From positions 186,001-250,000 of the forward strand of contig JAJZMX010000004.1 of assembly GCA_021848145.1 (NCBI GenBank): 64,000 nucleotides of DNA, read 5' to 3'. Within the stretch, counting starts at the first letter, position 1; every line of letters begins with the position of its first letter. Positions 36,351 through 43,975 of the stretch are shown here, one piece after another. The notes under the pieces are model-generated. The model made no database searches. It was not told the origin of the DNA and was given only the letters and a program-made list of their open reading frames with translations. The stretch is from a bacterium. GTDB lineage: Bacteria; Patescibacteriota; Saccharimonadia; Saccharimonadales; UBA4665. The translations under genes and the position numbers were made by a program.

Positions 36351-37088
36351 TTATTGGTCAATAACCCAGTATTTAATAAAGCTTCCTGCTTCGGGAGTAT
36401 TGAGTCTTTCAAGTACTACGTTATATGGGTTTTCGTTTATGTCGGGTAGATATCTTGACGGATCAAGACCCTCTATTTCAACTGTTCTTGCAAGCCAATC
36501 TTTCAGGCTTCCAAATCTATCCCTTACCTCCTCTGTTAATTTTGGAGTTATAGGGCCGAATCTGTCTAAAGAGTCAAAAGCTAATACGCCTGTAGCGGAT
36601 CTATTGTCCTCTCCGTAATTAATTATGTCACCTACTGTTACTCCGTGATCTATTTTTTGTTCTAGCATGAATTGTTTGTAAATGTTTTTCTTGGACATTA
36701 AGGCGCCATAATACCTAGGTATGTCTATCCACCTTGGGCAATGTTTTTCGACTGCGTCTTTGAGTCTGTCAGTTCTATCCATGGAAGCGAATAATGAACT
36801 TTCAGATGTAGGACGTGATTCTTTTACCACCAGATCGTCGCCTAGGGAGAATACCCTGGCATTGCCGCCTTCTGCTAAGAAAACTCTACTACTGCCAACT
36901 CCCTCATTGCCTTGTGTATAATCTTCGACGTATGGACCGAGTAATCGATGCATATTCCTTAGGTTTAATAGTTGCCTACCGGCTCCGGTTAGTAGAATAC
37001 GATAGTTATCGGTTTCATATTGACGCCAAATTGAACCGTCAAATCTTTCCAAAGTACGTATTTTTAGATCAGGAACGGTCCTCGCCAT
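36351..37088 (-). CDS. Protein-kinase-fold protein, possibly inactive
   Basis: A 245-residue protein whose layout suggests a minimal RIO/APH-like kinase fold. GGNARVFSLGDDLVVKES (residues 74-91) resembles a nucleotide loop followed by the ATP-binding Lys89. NENPYNVVLER (218-228) aligns with the DLSEYNVLV catalytic loop of RIO kinases but with Asn218 where the catalytic Asp should be, and KYWVIDQ at the end supplies the metal-binding Asp244. This is pattern recognition, not a database match. Function unknown; an antibiotic-resistance role is not implied. Confidence 0.45.
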   Translation of the reverse strand: MARTVPDLKIRTLERFDGSIWRQYETDNYRILLTGAGRQLLNLRNMHRLLGPYVEDYTQGNEGVGSSRVFLAEGGNARVFSLGDDLVVKESRPTSESSLFASMDRTDRLKDAVEKHCPRWIDIPRYYGALMSKKNIYKQFMLEQKIDHGVTVGDIINYGEDNRSATGVLAFDSLDRFGPITPKLTEEVRDRFGSLKDWLARTVEIEGLDPSRYLPDINENPYNVVLERLNTPEAGSFIKYWVIDQ

Positions 37089-37148
37089 ACATTTATTAAA
37101 ACATAAAAAGCCTACGAAGTAAATATGTCGTATTGTTTTATAAACTAT

Positions 37149-38357
37149 TTATCGTTTTGGGTTATTTGTTAGCTGATTAATTGTCGATTGCCAGTTAGCT
37201 ATCTTATCTATACTTGCTTGTTGTTGAGAGTTTGCCAGGGTGGCTATTCTCGCATCACCCCCATAGCTGCCCACTACGTTAAATTTGTAGGTTGGCTGTA
37301 TTTTTGATAAATGATCATCTTTAGCATAAATTAGACAGCTTTCTGGATGATCTAAGCACTTTTTTGAGAGGTTTATCCATTTTTGGACATTCTGGTTGTA
37401 TTTTATTGACATGTTTACAGAAAGGTTTAATGCAATCCTACCGTTATATTGAAGCTGGTCAAATATAAAGTTTCCCATTGAATAGACTATGAGTTTTCCT
37501 TTGTAAACCTCAGTATTTTGTACCCAGTGGGCGCCATTTCCTATAACGAAGTCGGCTCCGTAATTAACCATCTTATGTGCAATAGCTACTGTAGGGCTAT
37601 TGGCTGTCAGTTGATATTCAAGCCCATGATTGAATAAGCCTATAACCGGCATTTCTTTGGCCCATTTTTGTATACTTTGCAGTTGCCCAGGCTTAGGTGA
37701 GAATAGTTCCTTATAGTTATATGAACACATGGCTACTGGTATAGATGCTGCTGTGGATTTTCCATTTTTGTATATCAGATGTATCGGTAATACTACTGCC
37801 TTACAGTCGTCGCTTAAGCTGGCAGGGTTATAAGTGCCCACTGTTTGAATCCCCGCATTATTAAGGGTTTGGAAAGTCTCTGTGATTCCTTGTGGACCTT
37901 GATCATTTAGATGGTCGCTAGATAAATCAAGTATTGGAAAATATTTTTTAAGTGTTGGTATCCAGGCAGGTTTACAATTAAATACTAGATTCTGTACTTC
38001 ATTTTGGAAGCTGTCATAATTATTCGTGATAGGGCACTCTAAAACTCCTATATGGGCGTCGTAATTTCCAAGGGTATACATTTTACTAAAGGGTTGGTTA
38101 TAGTCAGTGCCTGCATATCTAGCAACGTCCCGAGATAGCACAATAGTTCCACTAAAAAGGTACTTACCTGTTGCTTGATCAGGTGATTTTACGGTGGGTG
38201 CCATATCAGTACTTTTTCTGATCGAAACTGTATTTGTTTTCTTATGCCAAAAATATGTGCCAATTCCTCCAATCATTAGTAATAGCAGCACAGAAATAAT
38301 AACCAGCTTTAGCTTAGATTTCCGGCGTCTCTTTTTAAATGGCTGATTGTTGTTCAT
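37149..38357 (-). CDS. CapA-family protein (poly-gamma-glutamate synthesis / metallophosphatase fold)
   Basis: A 402-residue protein with an N-terminal membrane anchor (about residues 16-36 after KKRRRKSK) and an extracytoplasmic domain. CapA motifs are recognisable though altered: VLECPITN, SSDHLND, IGLFNHGLEYQ, and GNGAHWVQNTEVYKGKLIVYSMGNFIFD. The metal ligands of the family are only partly kept (DLSSDH for the usual NNH pattern). It may act in surface polymer synthesis or as a phosphoesterase. The ATG lies 9 nt after a TATAAT box (38367-38372, minus strand). Confidence 0.8.
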   Translation of the reverse strand: MNNNQPFKKRRRKSKLKLVIISVLLLLMIGGIGTYFWHKKTNTVSIRKSTDMAPTVKSPDQATGKYLFSGTIVLSRDVARYAGTDYNQPFSKMYTLGNYDAHIGVLECPITNNYDSFQNEVQNLVFNCKPAWIPTLKKYFPILDLSSDHLNDQGPQGITETFQTLNNAGIQTVGTYNPASLSDDCKAVVLPIHLIYKNGKSTAASIPVAMCSYNYKELFSPKPGQLQSIQKWAKEMPVIGLFNHGLEYQLTANSPTVAIAHKMVNYGADFVIGNGAHWVQNTEVYKGKLIVYSMGNFIFDQLQYNGRIALNLSVNMSIKYNQNVQKWINLSKKCLDHPESCLIYAKDDHLSKIQPTYKFNVVGSYGGDARIATLANSQQQASIDKIANWQSTINQLTNNPKR

Positions 38358-38498
38358 TTTATTTAGATTATATTTAGCTTGTTTCGAAAAAGTAAGTTCA
38401 TGTTGTACTTTATTTTATTATTTAGGTGCTAAAATAAAATCAATAATGCGTGACTTAGTGCTGATTAGGCTATTGTTTGGTGGCTGGGTTACTCTGTA

Positions 38499-38948
38499 AT
38501 GTCCTATAATAGTGATTTTTCTAGTGCCGAGACTTGGGGATATAACGGTAGTCAGGAGTATTTAGATCAACTTAGGAAAAGTACTGCAAGCAAAATAGTA
38601 ACTAGCGGATGTCATCTAGATTTATTAATCGGCTCTCAAGTGAAATATGCCAATGTATTGGATGAGTTGATAGGTGGATCGTGTACCGGCAAAAGCAATT
38701 TGTTTTATCCTCCAGAAGAAGACGAAAGTGAAGCCGACAGGATTTTGAGAGTCGAGATGGCTAAAAATATCTGTCGTTTGTGCCGAGTTTATGATCGTTG
38801 CAAAGAAAAAGCAGCAAATGATTTTTATACAGGCGTTGATTGTTCACAGGATCCTCTACCTCCCGGCCAGGTTATAGCTGGAATGGATAGCTCTGGTTTA
38901 TATGAGCACAAGAAGCATCTCCAAAGTCCTAGATCATCTATGCTTTAG
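38499..38948 (+). CDS. WhiB-like iron-sulfur protein
   Basis: A 149-residue protein with the four-cysteine WhiB pattern: C62 in GGSCTG, then C92, C95 and C101 in NICRLCRVYDRC, that is C-x29-C-x2-C-x5-C. LFYPPEEDE (68-76) matches the FFPE segment and GQVIAGM (123-129) sits where WhiB proteins have the GVWGG turn. Family knowledge gives a 4Fe-4S cluster that senses O2 or NO and a role in transcription with sigma factor. WhiB proteins are best known from Actinobacteria. The C-terminal tail is short and only mildly basic, so DNA binding by a basic tail is unclear. Confidence 0.65.
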   Translation: MSYNSDFSSAETWGYNGSQEYLDQLRKSTASKIVTSGCHLDLLIGSQVKYANVLDELIGGSCTGKSNLFYPPEEDESEADRILRVEMAKNICRLCRVYDRCKEKAANDFYTGVDCSQDPLPPGQVIAGMDSSGLYEHKKHLQSPRSSML

Positions 38949-39015
38949 GGGATGATAATAGGATTTTTCTCAAACTATAACAATATCTTAAAATACTGTT
39001 TATGCCTGAAATATT

Positions 39016-39241
39016 ATGATGAATCATAGTATTATTTCCCCGAAAAATGCGTTGAGTGCCCACTTCTTGTAGGCCTAATTGGGGTTGGTAATATTTCGAC
39101 TGAAGGAATAACACGAGAGGAAGTCGTTGTGTTGGTTCCATAGGAGACGATAAGTCTAGACTTAAGTTGATGCCCGGGCTTTTTAAAGTTAGACGTAGAA
39201 GGTGGTTACAGTATTACTTGCAGGGCGCACTAAACCAGTAG
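39016..39241 (+). pseudogene. Broken CxxCP small cysteine protein
   Basis: In the 528-nt gap 38949-39476 three overlapping frames carry protein-like pieces. From the ATGs at 39016/39019 the frame gives MNHSIISPKN; a second frame (39030-39143) reads PEKCVECPLLVGLIGVGN and ends at TAG; a third (about 39102-39241) reads GSRCVGSIGDDKSRLK and ends in VRRRRWLQYYLQG. No start codon serves the second piece. The run CCCCGAAAAA lies at the first junction. The best reading is one small gene with two frameshifts, or sequence errors. The remainder of the gap shows nothing further. Confidence 0.4.
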
Positions 39242-39476
39242 ACGTTCGGTTTAGTTGATCAATAGCCTTAAGTTTATTCTATTATAATTAGTACTTTATA
39301 GACTACGCTTGCTTTTGGGGTTTATCGTGACAATTTTAAAGTAAGTAATATATTTTTTTAATCTATTGAGTGATTAAGCTGGAAGATAGCTCATTTTTTT
39401 ACAGATCATTAAGTCTTTTTTCATTAACATGTATTTAAATTACAAAACTAAGTTGGTGTAAGAGCGGAAGAATTTT

Positions 39477-39776
39477 ATGCGTCTGAAGTTATGTGACGAA
39501 TGCCCTATGTGGCCGGTTTTAGAAGAAATTAAGTCTAGTGTAAATTCAGAAACTTACGCTAGCTTTGAAGTAAGTCGTATGATGAGAGTTATAAATTCGG
39601 CACATAAAGGCGTTACTAAAAAACCTGACATCGACTCGCAAAATTTGAGAATGTATATATCGCCGTCTGGATATAAGGACTTGCCCTATGGCATAGGCTC
39701 TTTATGCGCTTCTAGCGTGCTAGACTCTGTTGCTGATTGTTTTACGATGCCTTGCGAAGGCAAGATTACACCTTAG
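39477..39776 (+). CDS. Small cysteine protein with N-terminal CxxCP motif, unknown
   Basis: A 99-residue protein beginning MRLKLCDECPMWPVLEE, with further cysteines near residues 79, 89 and 94 (SLCASS, ADCFTMPCEG). No signal peptide or membrane helix. The cysteine placement fits a metal or Fe-S site. It lies just after the WhiB-like gene and a broken gene with a similar CxxCP opening; the 26401-26706 gene shares the same opening. Function unknown. Confidence 0.5.
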   Translation: MRLKLCDECPMWPVLEEIKSSVNSETYASFEVSRMMRVINSAHKGVTKKPDIDSQNLRMYISPSGYKDLPYGIGSLCASSVLDSVADCFTMPCEGKITP

Positions 39777-39889
39777 AATCTTTGGTTATAAACATCCCAG
39801 TTATGGCATTATAACTTTTATCAAGGAGCGCTATTTTAGGCAGAATGTAACAACAAGAAACAAAATGTTAAGTACTAGACTATCTTAGT

Positions 39890-40208
39890 ATGGGCAGATC
39901 GATATTGATGCTAAGAACAAGAAGCAGCCTTATGATACGGTGCGTTGTGTTAATTATTATTGTTGTTGCTACTGCTTTCATATCGTTATTGATGTATCGT
40001 CTTACAAGGCCAAACTATAAGTCTATCTCCTAGTGCCGCTAGGCTTACTACATTCCTTTGTGCAGCTCTAAATGAATACTTAGTTATAACGAATATCACC
40101 TCAGCTCACGGAGAAAAGTACAAAAAAGTTAGAACCGGTAGATATAAGGTTATTGGTATAATAGCTAGTGATCTTGATTTCGGTATCTCTGAGAATGACA
40201 TTCAATAA
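39890..40208 (+). pseudogene. Frameshifted small secreted or membrane protein
   Basis: The ATG at 39890 opens 47 codons with a basic start and one strong membrane helix (CVVLIIIVVATAFISLLMY), stopping at TAG 40031-40033. A second frame, open 39993-40208, continues with a protein-like domain: LSPSAARLTTFLCAALNEYL, then HGEKYKKVRTGRYKVIGIIA. It has no start codon. Joining them near 39995-40020 gives about 105 residues, an anchored small domain. The total length is 3n+1, so one extra base explains it. It fills most of the gap between 39777 and 40234. Confidence 0.5.
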
Positions 40209-40234
40209 TTTTAGCCGAGAATAGCTTAAACTTT

Positions 40235-41221
40235 TTACCTGATTTTTTTAGAATTTAAGTATTTGTGGTAGTAGTAAAATCCTGGCGGCATGCCGACTGC
40301 AAGGTTGATTATACGATATACAACAGAAACTGATAAAGCCAATACAAAGGGTAATCCTAATGCCAAAAAAGTACCTATCATGCCCAGTTCGAAGACTCCG
40401 GTACTGAAAAAAGTTCCCCCGAATATACTTGCGAGGTTGGCCATGATGTATCCCATAGTGACAATGCCGGGGTTAATGAATTTTCCGAATGCAACAAACA
40501 CTAAGTATAGAGTTAGTATTTCTACTAATATATAGACTATCGACCAAACATAAGGAATTAGAAGCCCTCTTTTATTATTACGGATTGATCGGTAGCCTTC
40601 ATAAAAGTCGTCAACAAACTTATAAAAATGTTTTTGATTAAACTTTTTAAACCTTTTTAATTTTTTTGCAATCCAGTTGACAATTTTCATGAGGATCGTA
40701 TGTTGCTCAACTAGAGCCACAATAATAACTCCGAAAACAATTATTGATATTGCAGAAACTATAGCAACGTGGTCAATAGTACTGTTTCCATGTCTAGTGC
40801 TAACAATAGCAAGAATGCCTAAGGGGATCATTAATAACGCCGCTAAAGCGCTGAAAGTATACCGCATTATTTGAGTTAGAAAACCTTTGCCTCTTGGTAC
40901 GTCGGGCTTTAATACTTGAGATAAAAACCCAGCGCCTGCAACACCGGCGGTTGGAACTATATAGTTCACGAAATTAGACGCTAAGGCCCCCTCGACTAGA
41001 CGACTAATTTTAATCTCGTAACCAAATAGTTTAAGGATGGTTTTATAATAAAGTCCGTTTATATAGTAGCTTGTGATTTGCACGGCTATGATTAGTAGCA
41101 GTACGTACCACTTTATGTCTCCAAGCAATTTTACAAAACTAGATAGTTGGTGCAGGTTTAGAATAATAACAACGGCCAAACCGATGATGCCTAGCACCAA
41201 TAGAACGGTATGTAATTTCAT
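40235..41221 (-). CDS. UPF0104 / LPG_synthase_TM family membrane protein (second copy)
   Basis: A 328-residue polytopic protein with about eight helices. GALASNFVNYIVPTAGVAGAG and FFSTGVFELGMIGTFLALG are the family's two conserved segments (compare the GE/GFRE motif). It is a distant relative of the 28543-29430 protein. Likely role: flipping a polar lipid or lipid-linked sugar. A Crp/Fnr-type dyad lies about 80 nt upstream in the divergent promoter region. Confidence 0.78.
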   Translation of the reverse strand: MKLHTVLLVLGIIGLAVVIILNLHQLSSFVKLLGDIKWYVLLLIIAVQITSYYINGLYYKTILKLFGYEIKISRLVEGALASNFVNYIVPTAGVAGAGFLSQVLKPDVPRGKGFLTQIMRYTFSALAALLMIPLGILAIVSTRHGNSTIDHVAIVSAISIIVFGVIIVALVEQHTILMKIVNWIAKKLKRFKKFNQKHFYKFVDDFYEGYRSIRNNKRGLLIPYVWSIVYILVEILTLYLVFVAFGKFINPGIVTMGYIMANLASIFGGTFFSTGVFELGMIGTFLALGLPFVLALSVSVVYRIINLAVGMPPGFYYYHKYLNSKKIR

Positions 41222-41301
41222 GTGCTTACTTAATTATATGCTATAAGATGTAGAAGCCTAAAAACAACAGAAGTCTAAGTTAAAAATATAGCATTAATTT
41301 G

Positions 41302-41315
41302 TTGATTTAAGTCAC
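41302..41315. promoter_or_regulatory. Crp/Fnr-type dyad between divergent genes
   Basis: TTGAT-TTAA-GTCAC, read on the other strand as GTGAC-TTAA-ATCAA. It lies between the UPF0104 gene (start 41221) and the small membrane protein gene (start 41389). Confidence 0.4.
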
Positions 41316-41388
41316 TTTGTTTTCCTTCTAATGTCATAGCTAAAATATATCTCCTGAATAAAAATAGCTGATAGAAAGGAGGATAAAT

Positions 41389-41766
41389 ATGAAAACTATG
41401 TACCGTGACATCCTATCAATTGCCTTGGCAATTCTAGGTGGCGTAGTAATGTTTGCAAAGCTAAGCTCGTACTCTTGGGTGTTAATTGGTAGTTGGGCTG
41501 GGGCTTTGGGTGTAATAGCTGTAATTGGCCTAGCAATCTTTTTATTAAATAGCCTTGAGCTACTCAAACTCAGTGACAACGCAGCTATTGTTGAGTTTTC
41601 AGTATGGGTAGCGGCTGCAGTAGTTATTGTTGCTAGCCTAGGAGCAACCACAACAAGAGCAGAGTTTATTGCTTCCGGCTCCTTAATTGGTGCTGGTTGG
41701 CTGGCGCAAATGGCTAGAGATTGGTGGCGAAGCACACACACTCCAAAACTGCATGCTGCAAGATAG
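41389..41766 (+). CDS. Small integral membrane protein, unknown
   Basis: A 125-residue protein with three or four membrane helices (about 8-24, 29-53, 66-86 and 90-104) and a short basic tail. The start is set by AAAGGAGG 6 nt upstream of the ATG, one of the strongest Shine-Dalgarno sequences in the window. A strong terminator follows directly, so it is a single-gene unit, probably well expressed. No family recognised. Confidence 0.65.
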   Translation: MKTMYRDILSIALAILGGVVMFAKLSSYSWVLIGSWAGALGVIAVIGLAIFLLNSLELLKLSDNAAIVEFSVWVAAAVVIVASLGATTTRAEFIASGSLIGAGWLAQMARDWWRSTHTPKLHAAR

Positions 41767-41783
41767 TCTTTCAAAGATGGGAT

Positions 41784-41822
41784 ATACGACCCTGCAAATG
41801 GATGCAGGATCGTATTCTTTTA
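41784..41822 (+). terminator. Rho-independent terminator
   Basis: ATACGAcCCTGCA (41784-41796) pairs with TGCAGGaTCGTAT (41803-41815), 6-nt loop, followed by TCTTTTATT. It ends the transcript of the small membrane protein gene. Confidence 0.85.
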
Positions 41823-41869
41823 TTAGTAATAGGGGTATATTATGAATTACGTACGGAGAGGCATAAAAA

Positions 41870-42514
41870 ATGGACCAGACAGTAGAAGTGAAAGTCCGCC
41901 AATACTTTAGTAAGTTTCCAAAGCGACAATACCCTAAAGGACAAATTCTAATTTTTGCTGATGAAGACCCTGACTATATATTTTATCTTACGAAAGGTAA
42001 AGTCATTAAGTACGATGTGGCATATAACGGAGATGAAGTTATTGTTAATATCTTTAAGCCATCATCATTTTTCCCTATGTCGTGGGCTATTAACCATGGC
42101 CAAAACCACTTCTTCTACAAGACAGAAACCGAATCGGAAATGCACGTTATTCCAGCGTCAGATGCCCTGTCTTTCATGGAGTCTAATACTGATGTAATGA
42201 TGGATCTTATTGAAAGGATTTATCGTGGTACAGAAGGGCTGCTTACGCGCATGGTTCAATTGATGGTTGGATCCGCTAAAAACAGGATACTGCTTGAAGT
42301 CTTAATAGAAGCTCGTCGATTTGGCGAAAAGAATAAAGATGGGTCAACTTCTATTAGTATAAACGAGCAGGAATTAGCCTCAAGGGCCGGAATGTCACGA
42401 GAAACTGTTAGTCGTGAGATAAATAAGATGAAGTCCTCTAAATTGGTTAAAGTGGATAAGGGTAACATAACAGTATTAGATCTCGATAGGGTTGAGGCAG
42501 AGCTTAAGCCCTAA
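41870..42514 (+). CDS. Crp/Fnr-family transcription regulator (second copy)
   Basis: A 214-residue regulator. Beta-barrel domain starts QYPKGQILIFADEDPDYIFYL; the winged helix has INEQELASRAGMSRETVSREI, an especially Fnr/Crp-like recognition helix with Arg-Glu-x-x-x-Arg. No cysteine cluster, so not a classic Fe-S FNR. The ATG is preceded by GGAGAGG. It shares the general layout of the 29720 gene but diverges in sequence. It converges on the PNPOx-like gene with an 11-nt overlap. Its recognition helix fits operators of the GTGA-N6-TCAC kind, four of which are in this window. Confidence 0.9.
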   Translation: MDQTVEVKVRQYFSKFPKRQYPKGQILIFADEDPDYIFYLTKGKVIKYDVAYNGDEVIVNIFKPSSFFPMSWAINHGQNHFFYKTETESEMHVIPASDALSFMESNTDVMMDLIERIYRGTEGLLTRMVQLMVGSAKNRILLEVLIEARRFGEKNKDGSTSISINEQELASRAGMSRETVSREINKMKSSKLVKVDKGNITVLDLDRVEAELKP

Positions 42515-43019
42515 GGTCAAAAGATTCTATAGATTCAAATAACTCATGGTTTTGGTAACGGTTTTCGGGGGGAGAATAAACTGCCATCCGGATCTGGTCA
42601 GGCACGATCTTGAAGCCAATATATGGGCCGGCCGATAACTTGGTTAGTGGTGGTAGTTTCTGTAAGCTTGTTGTATTTGAAATATTTAGAATTTCACCTG
42701 CCAAATTATTTAATTCTGTCTTGTTCCCTATTTGCATGCAGTGACCTATTGCTTGTATTGAGCTTTGGTTCATTGAATTAAATGCGGTTAAAGAAACTAT
42801 GTTATTGTGTCGTATATTGTCGCATTTTCTGGTCCCTTCACGGGTAATGAAGTAAATGTTTAGCTTTTCATCGGGAACGTAATAAATAACTACACCGTGA
42901 GGTTCTTCATCTGGGGTTATTGTAGATAACACTCCTACTGGGTTAGCTAACATGAAAGAATAGAAACGTTTAAACCTACTAGATAAATTTAATTGTGACT
43001 GTGTTTTAGCGTTGCCCAT
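42504..43019 (-). CDS. Pyridoxamine 5'-phosphate oxidase-like flavin-binding protein
   Basis: A 171-residue split-barrel protein. VGVLSTITPDEEPHGVVIYY and LNIYFITREGTRKCDNIRHN are the FMN-binding strands typical of the general-stress/PNPOx-like family. It probably binds FMN or F420/haem-like cofactor; true PNPOx activity is doubtful because the family's substrate Arg/His set is not evident. It shares an upstream gap with a Crp/Fnr-type dyad (43095-43108). Confidence 0.75.
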   Translation of the reverse strand: MGNAKTQSQLNLSSRFKRFYSFMLANPVGVLSTITPDEEPHGVVIYYVPDEKLNIYFITREGTRKCDNIRHNNIVSLTAFNSMNQSSIQAIGHCMQIGNKTELNNLAGEILNISNTTSLQKLPPLTKLSAGPYIGFKIVPDQIRMAVYSPPENRYQNHELFESIESFDLRA

Positions 43020-43094
43020 TTAGTTTATCTCCTGAACCCAATAATTTTTATTTATTTAAAAAACCTTTTCTATGTCTATTGTCACCAGAGCTTT

Positions 43095-43108
43095 GTGATA
43101 TGGATCAA
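43095..43108. promoter_or_regulatory. Crp/Fnr-type dyad between divergent genes
   Basis: TTT-GTGAT-ATGG-ATCAA-AG. It matches the layout at 13392-13405 (TTTGTGAT-N4-ATCA). It lies 76 nt from the PNPOx-like start and 51 nt from the start at 43159. Confidence 0.45.
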
Positions 43109-43158
43109 AGAAGCATAATTAAACTTGGTGTTCAATAGATGTTAGGAAGGAGGAAAAT

Positions 43159-43631
43159 ATGGTAGTTAACTCTGATCAACTGAAAGAAATTGAAAAAAGT
43201 CACCTTGCCATAATTTACTTAAAGCGCACCGTGAGCTAATAGAAAATGAAATCCGTGAACTTGGGGCTAATAACTATGACCTGCTGCTCCCAGAAACGCA
43301 TTCATTGCCAATTATTATCCAGCCAAATGAGGTTATTAACGGAATAGTATATGGCAGATATAAACAGGATAATAATCTTAACCAACCATTTAAGGGACGC
43401 GGTGCATTATTGGTAACAGACAGAAGAGTAGTTCTAGTTGATCATAAACCACTCTTTCTTAGATGCCTTGAATATCCATACCGTACCATAAGTGCAATTA
43501 GTTACGGTAAGGTAGGAGCGTTGATGACAATTAAGCTCTATTCTCGGGTGGGAAATCTTAGCATGACTACTGGTAATGCTCGTGCCGCTGATAAATTCGT
43601 ATCAGCTATTCAAAGCAGTATTGAAACGTAA
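43159..43631 (+). pseudogene. PH-like/DUF small protein with a -1 frame break
   Basis: A strong AAGGAGG precedes ATG 43159, which opens MVVNSDQLKEIEK and stops after 26 codons. The -1 frame then carries protein-like sequence from about 43194 (NLLKAHRELIENEIRELG, NNYDLLLPETHSLP) straight into the 108-codon frame that ends at 43631 (GRGALLVTDRRVVLVDHKP, a motif reminiscent of bacterial PH-like domains). The only in-frame start of the second part is TTG at 43305. The break falls at a run of six A (43193-43198). It is either a single-base loss, a sequence error or a slippage site. Joined length is about 157 residues. Confidence 0.55.
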
Positions 43632-43651
43632 GTAATTAGGGGGTATGAGTC

Positions 43652-43918
43652 ATGGCTACGATTGTATTACCGCCAAAAGAAGAAATTGAAAGACTTAGTA
43701 GGTTAGCGCCTGGTTATCCGGTAAACGTAAATGAGCTGGTATGGTCGGCGAGGGAATATGGTTTTGGTCAGGAGATGGTTGACTTTTTGACTCTGTTCTC
43801 TGGGAATCGCATATTCAATAGTGAAGAAGAATTTACTAATGAAGCGCTTGAGCTAGAGTTATTCGAATCAGAAGCAGAAGATATGCCGAAGGAGAGACTT
43901 AGAAGTTCGCTTGATTAA
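43652..43918 (+). CDS. Small DUF2795-like protein
   Basis: An 88-residue acidic protein. YPVNVNELVWSAREYGFGQE followed by LTLFSGNRIFNSEEEF resembles DUF2795 proteins, in which a Tyr-Pro, a helix, and a conserved (Tyr/Phe)-x-Ser pattern form a small helical fold of unknown function. A GGGGG run about 15 nt upstream serves as ribosome binding site at best. It follows the frame-broken gene after 20 nt, probably in the same operon. Confidence 0.5.
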   Translation: MATIVLPPKEEIERLSRLAPGYPVNVNELVWSAREYGFGQEMVDFLTLFSGNRIFNSEEEFTNEALELELFESEAEDMPKERLRSSLD

Positions 43919-43938
43919 AGCGAATATTGTACTTAAGC

Positions 43939-43967
43939 TTGCCTAGGATATAGGGGTAGGATACAGT
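43939..43967 (+). promoter_or_regulatory. Promoter of the hydrolase-fold gene, leaderless type
   Basis: TTGCCT (43939-43944), 17-nt spacer, TACAGT (43962-43967), 8 nt to the ATG at 43976. Confidence 0.55.
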
Positions 43968-43975
43968 TAGGGCAA

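Noticed and set aside
43159-43631. Classic A AAA AAG programmed -1 frameshift
   Set aside because: The A6 run is out of phase: zero-frame codons are GAA AAA AGT, so tandem slippage is not possible; only single-tRNA slippage or an indel remains.
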